Shown here: piece by piece, positions 26,066-34,776 of the stretch
Layout of the letters: every line of letters begins with the position of its first letter
Numbering within the stretch: the stretch's first letter is position 1
Assembly (NCBI RefSeq): GCF_001183965.1
Contig: NZ_LFZV01000001.1
Coordinates: 2,796,342 to 2,860,341 of the forward strand
Length of the DNA: 64,000 nt
Source: Bacillus sp. FJAT-27916
Lineage (GTDB): Bacteria; Bacillota; Bacilli; Bacillales; Pradoshiaceae
Direction: 5' to 3'
Notes under the pieces: model-generated
What the model was told of the DNA's origin: nothing
Seen by the model: only the letters and a program-made list of their open reading frames with translations
The model's database searches: none
Made by a program: the position numbers and the translations under genes

Positions 26066-28366
26066 TTATAAAGCTGGATTTTCATGTCTTGCTTGCAGCT
26101 TCATCCAGCGTTTATTCACTTCTTCTTCAAACTCATGGAGTAAGTGCGCATTCTCTTCTTTAAGAAGATGCTTCGTCTTGCCCATATATTTGAGCCATTC
26201 GGCTAATTCAATCCGTTTCTTTCTTGCTTCTGGATTGTAGGTGATGCTTGTTTCTCCTCTTTCGACTTCATATAGAGGGAAGAAACAGGAATTGACGGCA
26301 GCCTCCATGATATTCGTACCGTCTCTCTCATTAGATTTCCAGTTTAACGGACAAGTAATGAGAATCTTTCCATATACGGTTCCAACATTCTGAGCATACC
26401 ATTGGGCTTTGGCTGCTTTCTTAATTAAATCCTGCGGGAAGGCCTCTGATCCGGTAAATACATATGGAATACCTGTCGCTGCCATGATTTGCGGTGTATC
26501 CTTATGGTGGAATGCCTTACCTTGCTGCCCTTTCCCAACACCTGTTGTGCTTGTCATATTGCCAATTGGGGTCGAATAGGACATTTGAGATCCTGTATTC
26601 ATATATCCTTCATTATCATATTCAAGCATAATCAGCTTATGGTTGCGAAGGGCCGTACCAATGGCAGATCCCATCCCGATATCCATTCCGCCGTCACCGG
26701 TGATCATCACAAAGGTTGCGTCATCGCTGATGTCTATCTCACCTCTGCGTTTCTTCTCCAGGAATGCTTCCAATGTTCCAGATAAGGTTGCCGGACCATT
26801 TTGGAATAGATTGTGAATCATCGTTTGCTTATGAGAGCTATGCGGGTAAGCCGTGGTAACAACATAGGCACAGCCCGTCTGGTACAAGGCAACAATATCT
26901 CCTTCTATTCCTTTGAAGAATAATTCCAGTGCCGGGAAGATTCCGCAGCCGGGACATGCTCCATGGCCTGGTGCTAACCGTTTAGGCTTCTCCATAAGAG
27001 CGCGAATAGGAGGGATTCGGACTTTCAGTTTCCCCGTCTCTTCATCAGGGGTAACTTGAATTAACCCTGTCTTATAAACGTCGCCTGTTTGCGGTGTGAT
27101 GGTTGGTTCCAGTTTATTCTCTTCCTGTCCCTTGTGAACACCGTAATAATCAAACGCTTTTTCGATCTCTCCTGTTTGCAGTACATGTAAGGTTTCGTCA
27201 AAGAATGCCTGTGCATCCTCCGGATAGAAATCTTTACCACCAAGACCAAATACACGGCTCAGCACAAGGGTTTCATTGTCCTTATCTTCTTGAAGGGCTG
27301 ATTTCACTTCATGTGTAAGGTTCGGTCCATTAGCCCCATAGGAATCGGCTCTTTCACCGACAAGAAGAACCTTCACATTCTTAAGGGCTGCTTTAATTTC
27401 CTCTTTCGGGAATGGACGGATAATATTCGGGCTGATTACACCGGCCTTTATCCCCTGCTGACGCAAGCTGTCGACAATATCCTTTGCCGTTTCTGCGGCA
27501 GAGTTTAAGAGGAATAGAGCAACCTCTGCATCCTCCATCTGATAAAGATCAAGGGTATCATAATGGCGGCCGGATAATTCGCCATACTCCTTCGCCACTT
27601 CCTTGAAAATCTCACCGGCGCGGTACATCGCATTTGATTGCTGATAATGGTTATTGGTCAAGTCATCCCCATTCATATGAGCGCCGATAGTAATCGGATT
27701 ATTCACATCAACATGAGGGAATTCCGTTGGGCACTCGCCGACAAACGCTTGTACAGCTGTACGGTCGCTGAAATATTGCACCTTTCTCTTTTGATGGGAA
27801 GTAAAGAATCCATCATAGGCAACAATTACCGGCAGACGCACATCCGCATGCTCGGAAATCTTCAATGCCATAATATTCATATCATAAACAGCCTGTGGAC
27901 TGCGTGCAGTCAAGATCACCCAGCCTGTATTCAACGCATAGTATAAGTCAGAATGGTCGCCGCGGATATCAAGCGGACCGCTGATAGCACGAGTTACGAG
28001 ATTCATGACCATCGGGAAACGCGTACCCGCTTGAACAGGAAGCTGCTCGAGCATATACATCAAGCCATTGGCGCTCGTTGCGTTAAAGACACGGGCACCC
28101 GTCGTCGCTGCTCCGTAACAAATTCCCGCAGAGCCGTGCTCGCCATCAGCTGGAATCAGCTTGATATCATGCTCTCCTCTAGTCTTCATCATGTCCAAGT
28201 ATTGTGCAATCTCGGTTGATGGAGTAATAGGGAAATACCCCATTATATGATAATTAATTTGAGCTGCTGCCATGGCAGCCATCTCATTGCCTGATTCAAA
28301 GGTCGTTATTTGATTAGGTTTCATGGTTTCATTCATTTCTTTTACTTCCAGTTCATTCACTGCCAT
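26066..28366 (-). CDS. 2-oxoacid:ferredoxin oxidoreductase, fused alpha-beta subunits
   Basis: 766-aa cytoplasmic protein joining the alpha (PorA-like) and beta (PorB-like) parts of a CoA-dependent 2-oxoacid:ferredoxin oxidoreductase. Alpha: FPITPSTEIAQ (residues 45-55) with the conserved Thr, GEHGSAGICYGAATTGARV and GERADSYGANG. Beta: the cluster motif GHGACPGCG (467-475), thiamine diphosphate motif TGDGGMDIG (556-564) and NEGYMNTGSQMS. The reaction is 2-oxoacid + CoA + ferredoxin to acyl-CoA + CO2 + reduced ferredoxin. GGGAG lies 9 nt before the ATG. The stop of the upstream gamma-delta gene overlaps it (TAATG), so the two are translated together. The substrate (pyruvate or another 2-oxoacid) cannot be decided from motifs alone. 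Confidence 0.92.
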   Translation of the reverse strand: MAVNELEVKEMNETMKPNQITTFESGNEMAAMAAAQINYHIMGYFPITPSTEIAQYLDMMKTRGEHDIKLIPADGEHGSAGICYGAATTGARVFNATSANGLMYMLEQLPVQAGTRFPMVMNLVTRAISGPLDIRGDHSDLYYALNTGWVILTARSPQAVYDMNIMALKISEHADVRLPVIVAYDGFFTSHQKRKVQYFSDRTAVQAFVGECPTEFPHVDVNNPITIGAHMNGDDLTNNHYQQSNAMYRAGEIFKEVAKEYGELSGRHYDTLDLYQMEDAEVALFLLNSAAETAKDIVDSLRQQGIKAGVISPNIIRPFPKEEIKAALKNVKVLLVGERADSYGANGPNLTHEVKSALQEDKDNETLVLSRVFGLGGKDFYPEDAQAFFDETLHVLQTGEIEKAFDYYGVHKGQEENKLEPTITPQTGDVYKTGLIQVTPDEETGKLKVRIPPIRALMEKPKRLAPGHGACPGCGIFPALELFFKGIEGDIVALYQTGCAYVVTTAYPHSSHKQTMIHNLFQNGPATLSGTLEAFLEKKRRGEIDISDDATFVMITGDGGMDIGMGSAIGTALRNHKLIMLEYDNEGYMNTGSQMSYSTPIGNMTSTTGVGKGQQGKAFHHKDTPQIMAATGIPYVFTGSEAFPQDLIKKAAKAQWYAQNVGTVYGKILITCPLNWKSNERDGTNIMEAAVNSCFFPLYEVERGETSITYNPEARKKRIELAEWLKYMGKTKHLLKEENAHLLHEFEEEVNKRWMKLQARHENPAL

Positions 28367-29379
28367 TATTCAACACTCCCTGCTATTAAAGGGTGGTTAT
28401 GCTTTACACTATGTTCCTCGGCAAACCCAAGCATTTCTCGCATATCGGCCAAAGCACTTGTCGGACAAGCCTCCACACATTTCAGACAGCCCTTGCAATA
28501 TTGATAGTCAATACCGGTAAGGAACATTTGCTTACGGCCGCGTTTATCCTCCCCTTCCTTCCAAACGAAACAGAGGTCGGGGCAAACGACATCACAGGCA
28601 GCGCAGTGAATGCATTTCTCTTGTTCCCAGCTTGGCAGGAACCCTTGTCTGGACCCGCTTAAGTCTTTCAGCAGGCTATTGCCTTGTGCAATGATGGTAC
28701 CGCCTATCAGTTGAGTTTCATAACCAAGCAGGGGAGCTGGCTTCGTAAAGCTTTTCCCTTCAGCATCAGCCGGTACCTCATATTCTTTAAAGCGGACTTC
28801 TTGATATCCCCGTTCAAACGTTCGAATATTCGGCTCGACTAAGTGCGGGTATTTCTTTTCGAAGGTCCTTCTAATGACATCTTTCATCGATTCAGCATCA
28901 AGAAAGCTGCAAATTCTAAAGAGCGCTCCAAGCATGGCTGTATTAACCTTCGTTTTCTCCTCCACCGCTATTCCTAGCGCATCAACGATGGCAAGCGTTC
29001 CATAGGAAAGCTTCAAATCATCTTTTATTTCATCAAAGTCCCTCGTTGAATTAACGAGTACGATCCCATCTGGCTGTAAGCCGCTTACGACATCAACCAT
29101 TTTATATAAAGCCTCATGGAAGATTCCGATAACATGCGGTTCTTCAATCGGGCTATGATCCCTGATTTCCGTATCAGCATCCGCAAAGCGGATAAAACTT
29201 TTCACAGGTGACCCTTTTTTCTCCGAGCCATAAGAAGCAAAGTTCGAGCCATTAAATCCCGAGCCAAGCACACCTGATTCTGCGAGCATTTTACCCGCCA
29301 GATTGGCCCCTAATCCTCCAATGGATTCCAACCTGATTTCATAGAAGCCTTTATCATTCTTTTTTGGCAGAATGGCCAT
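28366..29379 (-). CDS. 2-oxoacid:ferredoxin oxidoreductase, fused gamma-delta subunits
   Basis: 337-aa protein. The N-terminal half is the gamma (PorG-like) domain: EIRLESIGGLGANLAGKML and GSEKKGSPVKSFIR. The C-terminal part is a two-[4Fe-4S] ferredoxin (delta). First cluster cysteines are in CIHCAACDVVCP (256, 259, 262, 266). The second are in CKGCLKCVEACP (295, 298, 301, 305). It completes the enzyme with the alpha-beta gene directly downstream. GAGGAGG lies just upstream of the ATG. The AT-rich 245-nt region upstream holds the promoter but no element I can name. Such enzymes are usual in anaerobes and archaea but also occur in some thermotolerant or facultative bacilli. Confidence 0.92.
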   Translation of the reverse strand: MAILPKKNDKGFYEIRLESIGGLGANLAGKMLAESGVLGSGFNGSNFASYGSEKKGSPVKSFIRFADADTEIRDHSPIEEPHVIGIFHEALYKMVDVVSGLQPDGIVLVNSTRDFDEIKDDLKLSYGTLAIVDALGIAVEEKTKVNTAMLGALFRICSFLDAESMKDVIRRTFEKKYPHLVEPNIRTFERGYQEVRFKEYEVPADAEGKSFTKPAPLLGYETQLIGGTIIAQGNSLLKDLSGSRQGFLPSWEQEKCIHCAACDVVCPDLCFVWKEGEDKRGRKQMFLTGIDYQYCKGCLKCVEACPTSALADMREMLGFAEEHSVKHNHPLIAGSVE

Positions 29380-29625
29380 ATTCTTTCCTCCTCTATTTCA
29401 CCTATGCATTCCATAAAGAATGGAATTACGTAACTTCACATCTATATATTTTTCAAACATGGATTGTTTGATTTTCTTGAAGACATATGACGATAACCAG
29501 TACAATTATAATATGATTGTGATTTCATTCACATAGTTAAATTTGGTACATAAGGATTGTTTTAGGGGACAACCAAATGGGAAAACTAACTAAAAGGTTT
29601 TAAGATGGACTTACAGGAGGATATC

Positions 29626-30681
29626 ATGAAAGAAAGAACATGCTACTTTGATAATGCAAAGTTTATCTTAATGGTTTTCGTTGTTTTTGGACACATCATC
29701 AGGACCTATATTAATGAGAATGAACTGATTTATGCCATATACAGCACCATCTATACTTTCCATATGCCAGCCTTTATTCTCGTTTCCGGTTTCTTTGCTA
29801 AAGGCTTCAATAAACCAGGCTATATAAAGAAACTGACAAAAAAATTGATACTGCCTTATTTAATATTTCAGGTTGTCTATACAATTTACTACTATTATTT
29901 ATTCGACCGTTCAACCTTTCAAATTGAGCCGCTCAACCCCAATTGGGCCCTATGGTTTCTACTAAGCTTATTCTTCTGGAACCTAATGCTGTTCCTTTAT
30001 GCGAAGTTTAAACCGGCAACCGGGCTGTTGATTGCCGTCATTATCGCCTTGGGTATTGGCTATGTGGATTCCATTTCCAATTTCTTGAGCCTTTCCCGAA
30101 CATTTGTCTTTTTCCCGTTCTTCCTTGCAGGATATCATATGAAGAAGGAATTCTTTGAACGACTGACATCCTTTAGGAGCCGGATTATTGCTTTAGTACC
30201 GTTCATCATTCTGTTTATTTGCTTTTACTATTTCATCACTGTTGACAGTCAATGGATGCTTGGGTCAAAGCCTTACTCAGAAATTGAACAAACAGCTTCC
30301 CTTATCTCCATGTTCAAAAGACTCGGGATGTTTGGCCTAAACGCAGTAATGATCATCAGCTTTATGGCTTTAGTACCAAAGGGAAAATACTTTTTTACAA
30401 GATGGGGAACTCAAACCCTCTATGTCTATTTATTACATGGATTCTTTGTCCGAACCTTCCGCTTCACAGGCTTAAAGGAATATTTCACAACAGTTGAAAA
30501 CTACTTACTGCTTGCCGGCATTGCACTCTTGCTGACCATGATTCTATCCAGTCAATTCGTCACTTCCGTCACACAGCCATTTATAGAGCTGAAGTGGAAG
30601 AACACAAAGAGAATGCTCGGAGAATGGAAATGGTATGCCTATTTCTATAAAGAAAAATTCACGAAAATCGTTAATGATTAA
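29626..30681 (+). CDS. ykrP: membrane-bound acyltransferase family 3 protein (YkrP-like)
   Basis: 351-aa protein with about ten hydrophobic helices. The acyltransferase-3 signatures are present: FDNAKFILMVFVVFGHIIR with the catalytic-type histidine, FHMPAFILVSGFF, and a late LYVYLLHGFFVR. Members O-acetylate or O-acylate extracellular glycans, polyols or lipids at the cell surface. B. subtilis YkrP, near kinE, is the closest remembered relative. The ATG at 29626 follows AGGAGG at 5 nt. Upstream is the oxidoreductase pair on the opposite strand; downstream is a hairpin and repeat region. The acceptor substrate is unknown. Confidence 0.85.
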   Translation: MKERTCYFDNAKFILMVFVVFGHIIRTYINENELIYAIYSTIYTFHMPAFILVSGFFAKGFNKPGYIKKLTKKLILPYLIFQVVYTIYYYYLFDRSTFQIEPLNPNWALWFLLSLFFWNLMLFLYAKFKPATGLLIAVIIALGIGYVDSISNFLSLSRTFVFFPFFLAGYHMKKEFFERLTSFRSRIIALVPFIILFICFYYFITVDSQWMLGSKPYSEIEQTASLISMFKRLGMFGLNAVMIISFMALVPKGKYFFTRWGTQTLYVYLLHGFFVRTFRFTGLKEYFTTVENYLLLAGIALLLTMILSSQFVTSVTQPFIELKWKNTKRMLGEWKWYAYFYKEKFTKIVND

Positions 30682-30721
30682 AACAAAGAGGCTGGGACAT
30701 AAGTCTTTCAGCTAATGATAA

Positions 30722-30780
30722 ACCCGAATAATTAGACGGTAAATGAATGAATCTATCGTCTAATTATTCGGGTCTTTATT
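30722..30780 (+). terminator. long hairpin after ykrP
   Basis: 17-bp perfect stem ACCCGAATAATTAGACG / CGTCTAATTATTCGGGT with an 18-nt loop followed by CTTTATT. It is preceded by GAGGCTGGGACATAAG, a sequence found before such hairpins in several Firmicutes. It may double as a mobile intergenic repeat. Confidence 0.75.
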
Positions 30781-30781
30781 G

Positions 30782-30910
30782 GTTGTTTTCGATGCATTCG
30801 TTGATTGTGGCTTTCTATTATTCGTGACTAGTGGAATGGAGCGCCATGCACTCGACTCCTGCGGGAAGCAGAGGAAAGCGAGTGCATTTCGCAAAATGGA
30901 ACGGACTTGT
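30782..30910. repeat. Bacillaceae-type intergenic repeat (degenerate)
   Basis: Contains GACTCCTGCGGGAAGCAG and AGGAAAGCGAGTGCA, fragments of the widespread Bacillus intergenic repeat that combines CGACTCCTGCGGGA and AAAGCGAGTGC blocks. TGCACTCG at 30847-30854 pairs with CGAGTGCA at 30879-30886, so it forms a hairpin. Recognition is from memory. No gene fits the 420-nt gap between ykrP and the radical SAM gene. Confidence 0.65.
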
Positions 30911-31103
30911 ATTTCCAACTGCTATTGAGTAGGAAGAATAAGTTCCAATCATTCGTTTCTGAGGATCCTTTATTTCGTTCTGTCCTAGCCTCTTCGTCTG
31001 TCTTCAAAAACAAAAAGGGAATTCCGTCCATTCCTGTTACTCATATACATAAATATGTTAAGATTAGTGCTAGAATCATGCTGAAAGGACGTATTGCACG
31101 AAC

Positions 31104-32861
31104 ATGAAAATTATTGGAACAACGCTTAACGCCAAGTATATTCATACGAATTTGGCCCTGCGCTACTTAAAGGCTTATGCTGCACCTGAATACAATGTTG
31201 AAATAGTTGAATACACGATTAAAGATCCAGTCATGAACATAGTCACTGACCTATATAAGCGAAACCCTGATGTAATTGGATTTAGCTGCTACATTTGGAA
31301 TATGGAAGAGATTAAAAAGGTTGGTACAATCTTAAAAAAGGTCCTTCCTAATGTTCATATTATTCTCGGGGGACCCGAGGTCACTTATGACCCTTTCTTT
31401 TGGCTGAGAGAAATACCAGGTGTTGATTTTATTGTCATTGGTGAAGGGGAAGCCACCTTCAAGAACCTGCTTGCTGAAATAGATGGAAAGAAAGACTTCC
31501 GCCAAGTCCATGGGATTGCCTTTCTAGAAGGGGACAAACCGGTCATCACGCCGCCCGCTGCCAAAGTTGACTTAAAAACCTTGCCCTCTCCCTTCCGATT
31601 TGAAGAGGATATTCCGAATCTTTCAAAACGGATTACGTATATAGAAACAAGCAGAGGCTGCCCCTTCAATTGCCAGTTCTGTTTAAGTTCAATTGAAACC
31701 GGTGTGCGTTTTTTTGATCGGGAACGAATCAAGGATGACATTCGCTTCCTCATGAAAAATGGTGCTAAAACCATTAAGTTCATGGACCGCACCTTTAATA
31801 TCAGCCGCAGCTATGCTCTTGATATTTTTGACTTTTTAATTCGCGAGCATGAACCCGGCTGTGTATTCCAATTTGAAATTACCGCTGATATTATGAAGCC
31901 TGAGGTCATCGAGTATTTGAACAAGGAAGCTCCAAAGGGGCTGTTCCGTTTTGAAATTGGGGTTCAATCAACGAATGATTATACAAACGAGCTTGTAAAA
32001 CGGAAACAAAATTTCGAGAAGCTTAAACGTACCGTCACCATGATTAAGGATGGCGCTAAGGTGGATCAGCATTTGGATTTAATTGCAGGTCTTCCAGAGG
32101 AGAATTATGATTCCTTCCGTAAAACGTTTAATGATGTTTTCGAAATGCGGCCAGAGGAGCTTCAGCTTGGATTCTTGAAGATGCTGCGCGGCACGGGCCT
32201 TCGCAGTCAGGCAAAGCAATGGAATTATGAATACATGGACCAAGCACCATATGAAATTGTAAGCAATAATGTCATGCCATTTACGGATATTATCCGTATC
32301 AAACAAGTGGAAGATGTGCTCGAGAAGTATTGGAATGACCATCGCATGGACCATGGCGTAGAATATCTCGTCAGCATGGTATATCCATCTCCGTTTGATT
32401 TCTTCCAGGAATTCGGTTCCTATTGGGAGGACAAGAACTGGTCAAGAATCGGCCATCAGCCAGAGGATCTATTTAAGCGCCTTGTAGAATTTAATCAACA
32501 GGCCTATCCAGAAAACCAGGATATGCTTGTATCCCTTCTAAAAGTTGATTATCTAGAGAACCTTTCCTTCAAGCCGCGCAAACCTTGGTGGGATACAACC
32601 ATGACCAAGCAGGAAAAGTCGCCATATTATCAAGCAGCTATTCATGAGCCTGAACGAATAAGCGCCGACTTCGCTTCGCTTAAGCTAAATGAAAAGGATA
32701 TGTACAAGCATGTCTTAATCGAAGAAATAGATATTGATTATTCACATTATCAACAAACAGGTGAGTACCGCTCCAAGAAAAATCTTGTACTAGCCTATTT
32801 CAATCCAAAAGAGGGCTGCAGCAAGCTCTTCTTTACTGAACCAGAAACCCTTTTATCTTAA
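31104..32861 (+). CDS. B12-binding-domain radical SAM protein (DUF4080 type)
   Basis: 585-aa protein. N-terminal cobalamin-binding-like domain (residues 1-140; IGFSCYIWNM, IILGGPEVTYD, FIVIGEGEATF). Radical SAM core follows with CPFNCQFC, giving the cluster cysteines 186, 190 and 193, and later GVQSTND and LDLIAGLPEENYDSF. A C-terminal domain of about 200 residues follows (LRGTGLRSQAK, KPRKPWWDTT). Radical SAM enzymes with this front domain methylate or rearrange unactivated carbons; the substrate of this subgroup is unknown to me. The start ATG has a weak AAAGGA at 14 nt. It is monocistronic with a strong terminator, and no substrate peptide gene is evident. Confidence 0.87.
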   Translation: MKIIGTTLNAKYIHTNLALRYLKAYAAPEYNVEIVEYTIKDPVMNIVTDLYKRNPDVIGFSCYIWNMEEIKKVGTILKKVLPNVHIILGGPEVTYDPFFWLREIPGVDFIVIGEGEATFKNLLAEIDGKKDFRQVHGIAFLEGDKPVITPPAAKVDLKTLPSPFRFEEDIPNLSKRITYIETSRGCPFNCQFCLSSIETGVRFFDRERIKDDIRFLMKNGAKTIKFMDRTFNISRSYALDIFDFLIREHEPGCVFQFEITADIMKPEVIEYLNKEAPKGLFRFEIGVQSTNDYTNELVKRKQNFEKLKRTVTMIKDGAKVDQHLDLIAGLPEENYDSFRKTFNDVFEMRPEELQLGFLKMLRGTGLRSQAKQWNYEYMDQAPYEIVSNNVMPFTDIIRIKQVEDVLEKYWNDHRMDHGVEYLVSMVYPSPFDFFQEFGSYWEDKNWSRIGHQPEDLFKRLVEFNQQAYPENQDMLVSLLKVDYLENLSFKPRKPWWDTTMTKQEKSPYYQAAIHEPERISADFASLKLNEKDMYKHVLIEEIDIDYSHYQQTGEYRSKKNLVLAYFNPKEGCSKLFFTEPETLLS

Positions 32862-32869
32862 ACCAAATG

Positions 32870-32920
32870 GAAGCATACTCGGGATACCGCCTTTTACGGT
32901 GCCAAGTATGCTTCTTTTAT
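32870..32920 (+). terminator. terminator after the radical SAM gene
   Basis: 10-bp stem GAAGCATACT / AGTATGCTTC around an inner GC-rich loop, followed by TTTTATTTT on the plus strand. Confidence 0.83.
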
Positions 32921-32927
32921 TTTCACT

Positions 32928-33098
32928 TCATTTCCCTTTTCGTCCATGCTTAGAGTTGCGGTTAAAGCCTTTCATCGCATCCTCTCCTCCAGAAAACTCT
33001 GCAGAAAACTCAGTCTCATGTTCATTAGTCTCTCTTAAATTTCTTCTAGGTGTTTTGCTTGTTTTCTCTGCGGCATCAAATTGTGCTTTTCTCTTCAT
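32928..33098 (-). CDS. small basic protein of unknown function
   Basis: 56-aa charged protein with no hydrophobic stretch (start MKRKAQFDAAEKTSKTPRRN, end KGFNRNSKHGRKGK). AAAGGA is 8 nt upstream of this ATG; an adjacent ATG three bases earlier is also possible. Composition and placement beside a SASP gene recall small basic spore proteins of Bacillus, but I do not recognise a family. The frame was read directly on the minus strand and has no internal stop. The convergent radical SAM terminator lies at its 3' end. Confidence 0.6.
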   Translation of the reverse strand: MKRKAQFDAAEKTSKTPRRNLRETNEHETEFSAEFSGGEDAMKGFNRNSKHGRKGK

Positions 33099-33206
33099 CA
33101 TGATCGTCCTTTCTTCCTAAAGCTCACCATTACTATTTGTCCAAATCACTCTATTCATGCATTGTGCGGAAAGGGAAACGATACCTCCTCATCCATCGTT
33201 TAAACC

Positions 33207-33236
33207 GAATGAAGAGGCCGTTTGACAAGCATATTA
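33207..33236 (+). promoter_or_regulatory. sigma-G-type promoter of the SASP gene
   Basis: -35 GAATG (33207-33211) and -10 CATATTA (33230-33236) with an 18-nt spacer. Both match the forespore sigma-G consensus as I recall it (GHATR and CATWHTA) and sit 53 nt before the SASP start. Confidence 0.78.
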
Positions 33237-33288
33237 TGAAGGCGGAATATCAGATTCCAGCAATAATGAAAGATAGAGGTGCATAAGA

Positions 33289-33483
33289 ATGGCAAGCCGA
33301 AATAAATTGCTTGTTCCAGGTGTCCAAGAGATGCTTGACCAATATAAATATGAGATTGCGGCGGAATTTGGAGTGACTTTAGGTTCAGATACCGTAGCTC
33401 GTGCAAATGGTTCTGTTGGCGGAGAAATCACTAAACAGCTTGTGAAACTGGCTCAGTCCCAAATGTCAGGTAAAACTGAATAA
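33289..33483 (+). CDS. sspD: alpha/beta-type small acid-soluble spore protein (SspD-like)
   Basis: 64-aa DNA-binding spore protein that saturates forespore DNA and protects it from UV and heat; degraded at germination by the GPR protease. Family sequence blocks are clear: [23 protein letters not shown] with the GPR cleavage-region Glu residues, and [24 protein letters not shown] lies before the ATG. Its sigma-G-like promoter is at 33207. Placement beside rsgI and sigI fits B. subtilis sspD, so the symbol is by synteny. A strong terminator follows. Confidence 0.93.
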   Translation: MASRNKLLVPGVQEMLDQYKYEIAAEFGVTLGSDTVARANGSVGGEITKQLVKLAQSQMSGKTE

Positions 33484-33494
33484 TGATGGCATAG

Positions 33495-33530
33495 AAATGC
33501 CCGGATAGCTGTATCCGGGCATTTCTTTTA
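33495..33530. terminator. bidirectional terminator after the SASP gene
   Basis: 13-bp perfect stem AAATGCCCGGATA / TATCCGGGCATTT with a 4-nt loop and then CTTTTATTT. It sits between convergent SASP and rsgI genes. Confidence 0.92.
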
Positions 33531-33531
33531 T

Positions 33532-34776
33532 TTATCGATGACCATGATGACCTCTGTCATCTTCCTGCTTTTTTTCTTTGCCATTAGTTCCCTTAGGATT
33601 TTCTTTATGCCCATTCCCCCTGAATTTTTCATTTTTTTGGTCGGAATGGCTTGGTTTATTCCAGTCATTTCTTTGATTGTTTGACCGATTATCATTGTTC
33701 TTCTTTAATTCTCGCTCTTTGGATTCCTTTTTATTTGAATCCCGCTGCTGCACACGTTTATCAGGCTGTCCTTGCTTTGTTTCATGCACACTTCGATGTT
33801 TTTGCGGTTCTTGCCTTTTGGTTTCCTTTTTCTCTTTTGCTTGAACGCTGTTGGAGGAACTTTTCACTGGACCTTGCGATTGATTTTTCTTTTCCTTTAC
33901 AGGTGCAGACGAGCTTTCATTTCTTGATTTTTCTTTTTTCTGCACAGGCGTTTTGGGAGAAGCTTTCTTTCCATCAGTTGGATGTTCATTTTGTCGCTCT
34001 ATTTGTCCCGATGACTTTTTATCGCTTGAAGCTTTATCCTCTTTTTTTGAAGGTGTCTCTGGACTTTCCTCTTTTGGAACAGCTTCTTTCTTGTCCACTT
34101 GTTTCTCTCGTTCTTTATCTGTTTGATCCTCTATATACGAGTCAGTTGAAACATCTTCATTTTTTGTCTTTTTCCTGTCATCAACCGTTGCTTTTTGAGT
34201 CTCTATAACCACAGATTTTATCCCTTTTTCTTCAACAGTGGACAGCTTTCTTTCAAGATGTTCTTCCAGGTTCTTGTCTTTATCAAGGACTACTGTCGAG
34301 AATACGATTTCATTGTTCTCTCCTAGCTTTCCTTCCTTTTGCATGAGCAAGAGTATTTGAGCGACCACAATAGCAATATCTTGATTCCGCCATCCCTCTA
34401 GAGCAGAGAGCATCTCTTCCCCTTCTTCATCAATACCTTCTATATCCAATACTTCCATCTCATCTGAAACGCTTAATTCAATGCTTGAGTCTACATCCAT
34501 GCTGACATATGCATAAACCGTCGAGTCATTCATAGCCATTGGTAATAGGCTGAAAATCAATAAAATAGATACAGCCAATGCGAGCATTGCTTTAGCTGTT
34601 ATTCCCTTCCTGGATGAGAGGTTATTTTTAAGGTTGGTTGCAGATTGAGGTTCAAAGTAGACGAGGTCCCCAATTTGATTAAATTCATTGTCATTTTTGA
34701 TTTCTAAAAAATCGCCATCAGGTGTCAATACCTTCAGCTTGTTTCCGGAAATATCCATAATGACCCCTTGCTTCAA
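33532..34776 (-). CDS. rsgI: anti-sigma-I factor RsgI
   Basis: 414-aa single-pass membrane anti-sigma factor for SigI. The N-terminal cytoplasmic domain (residues 1-57) begins MKQGVIMDISGNKLKVLTPD. One transmembrane helix lies at about 60-80, followed by the conserved extracytoplasmic juxtamembrane part with VYAYVSMDVDSSIELSVS, then a folded region up to about residue 200. The last 210 residues are low-complexity, rich in Lys, Glu, Gln, Ser and Asn, with no recognisable carbohydrate-binding module, as in Bacillus RsgI. Its ATG overlaps the sigI stop by 4 nt. The pair is implicated in heat and cell-envelope stress responses in B. subtilis. Confidence 0.92.
   Translation of the reverse strand: MKQGVIMDISGNKLKVLTPDGDFLEIKNDNEFNQIGDLVYFEPQSATNLKNNLSSRKGITAKAMLALAVSILLIFSLLPMAMNDSTVYAYVSMDVDSSIELSVSDEMEVLDIEGIDEEGEEMLSALEGWRNQDIAIVVAQILLLMQKEGKLGENNEIVFSTVVLDKDKNLEEHLERKLSTVEEKGIKSVVIETQKATVDDRKKTKNEDVSTDSYIEDQTDKEREKQVDKKEAVPKEESPETPSKKEDKASSDKKSSGQIERQNEHPTDGKKASPKTPVQKKEKSRNESSSAPVKEKKNQSQGPVKSSSNSVQAKEKKETKRQEPQKHRSVHETKQGQPDKRVQQRDSNKKESKERELKKNNDNRSNNQRNDWNKPSHSDQKNEKFRGNGHKENPKGTNGKEKKQEDDRGHHGHR

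Noticed and set aside
30828..31031. Minus-strand 67-codon frame in the repeat region
   Set aside because: It covers the CGACTCCTGCGGGA repeat and has no ribosome site or conserved pattern.
33651..34208. Plus-strand frame opposite the rsgI tail
   Set aside because: The low-complexity Lys/Glu codons of rsgI give an open antisense frame rich in Phe and Leu; no start signal.
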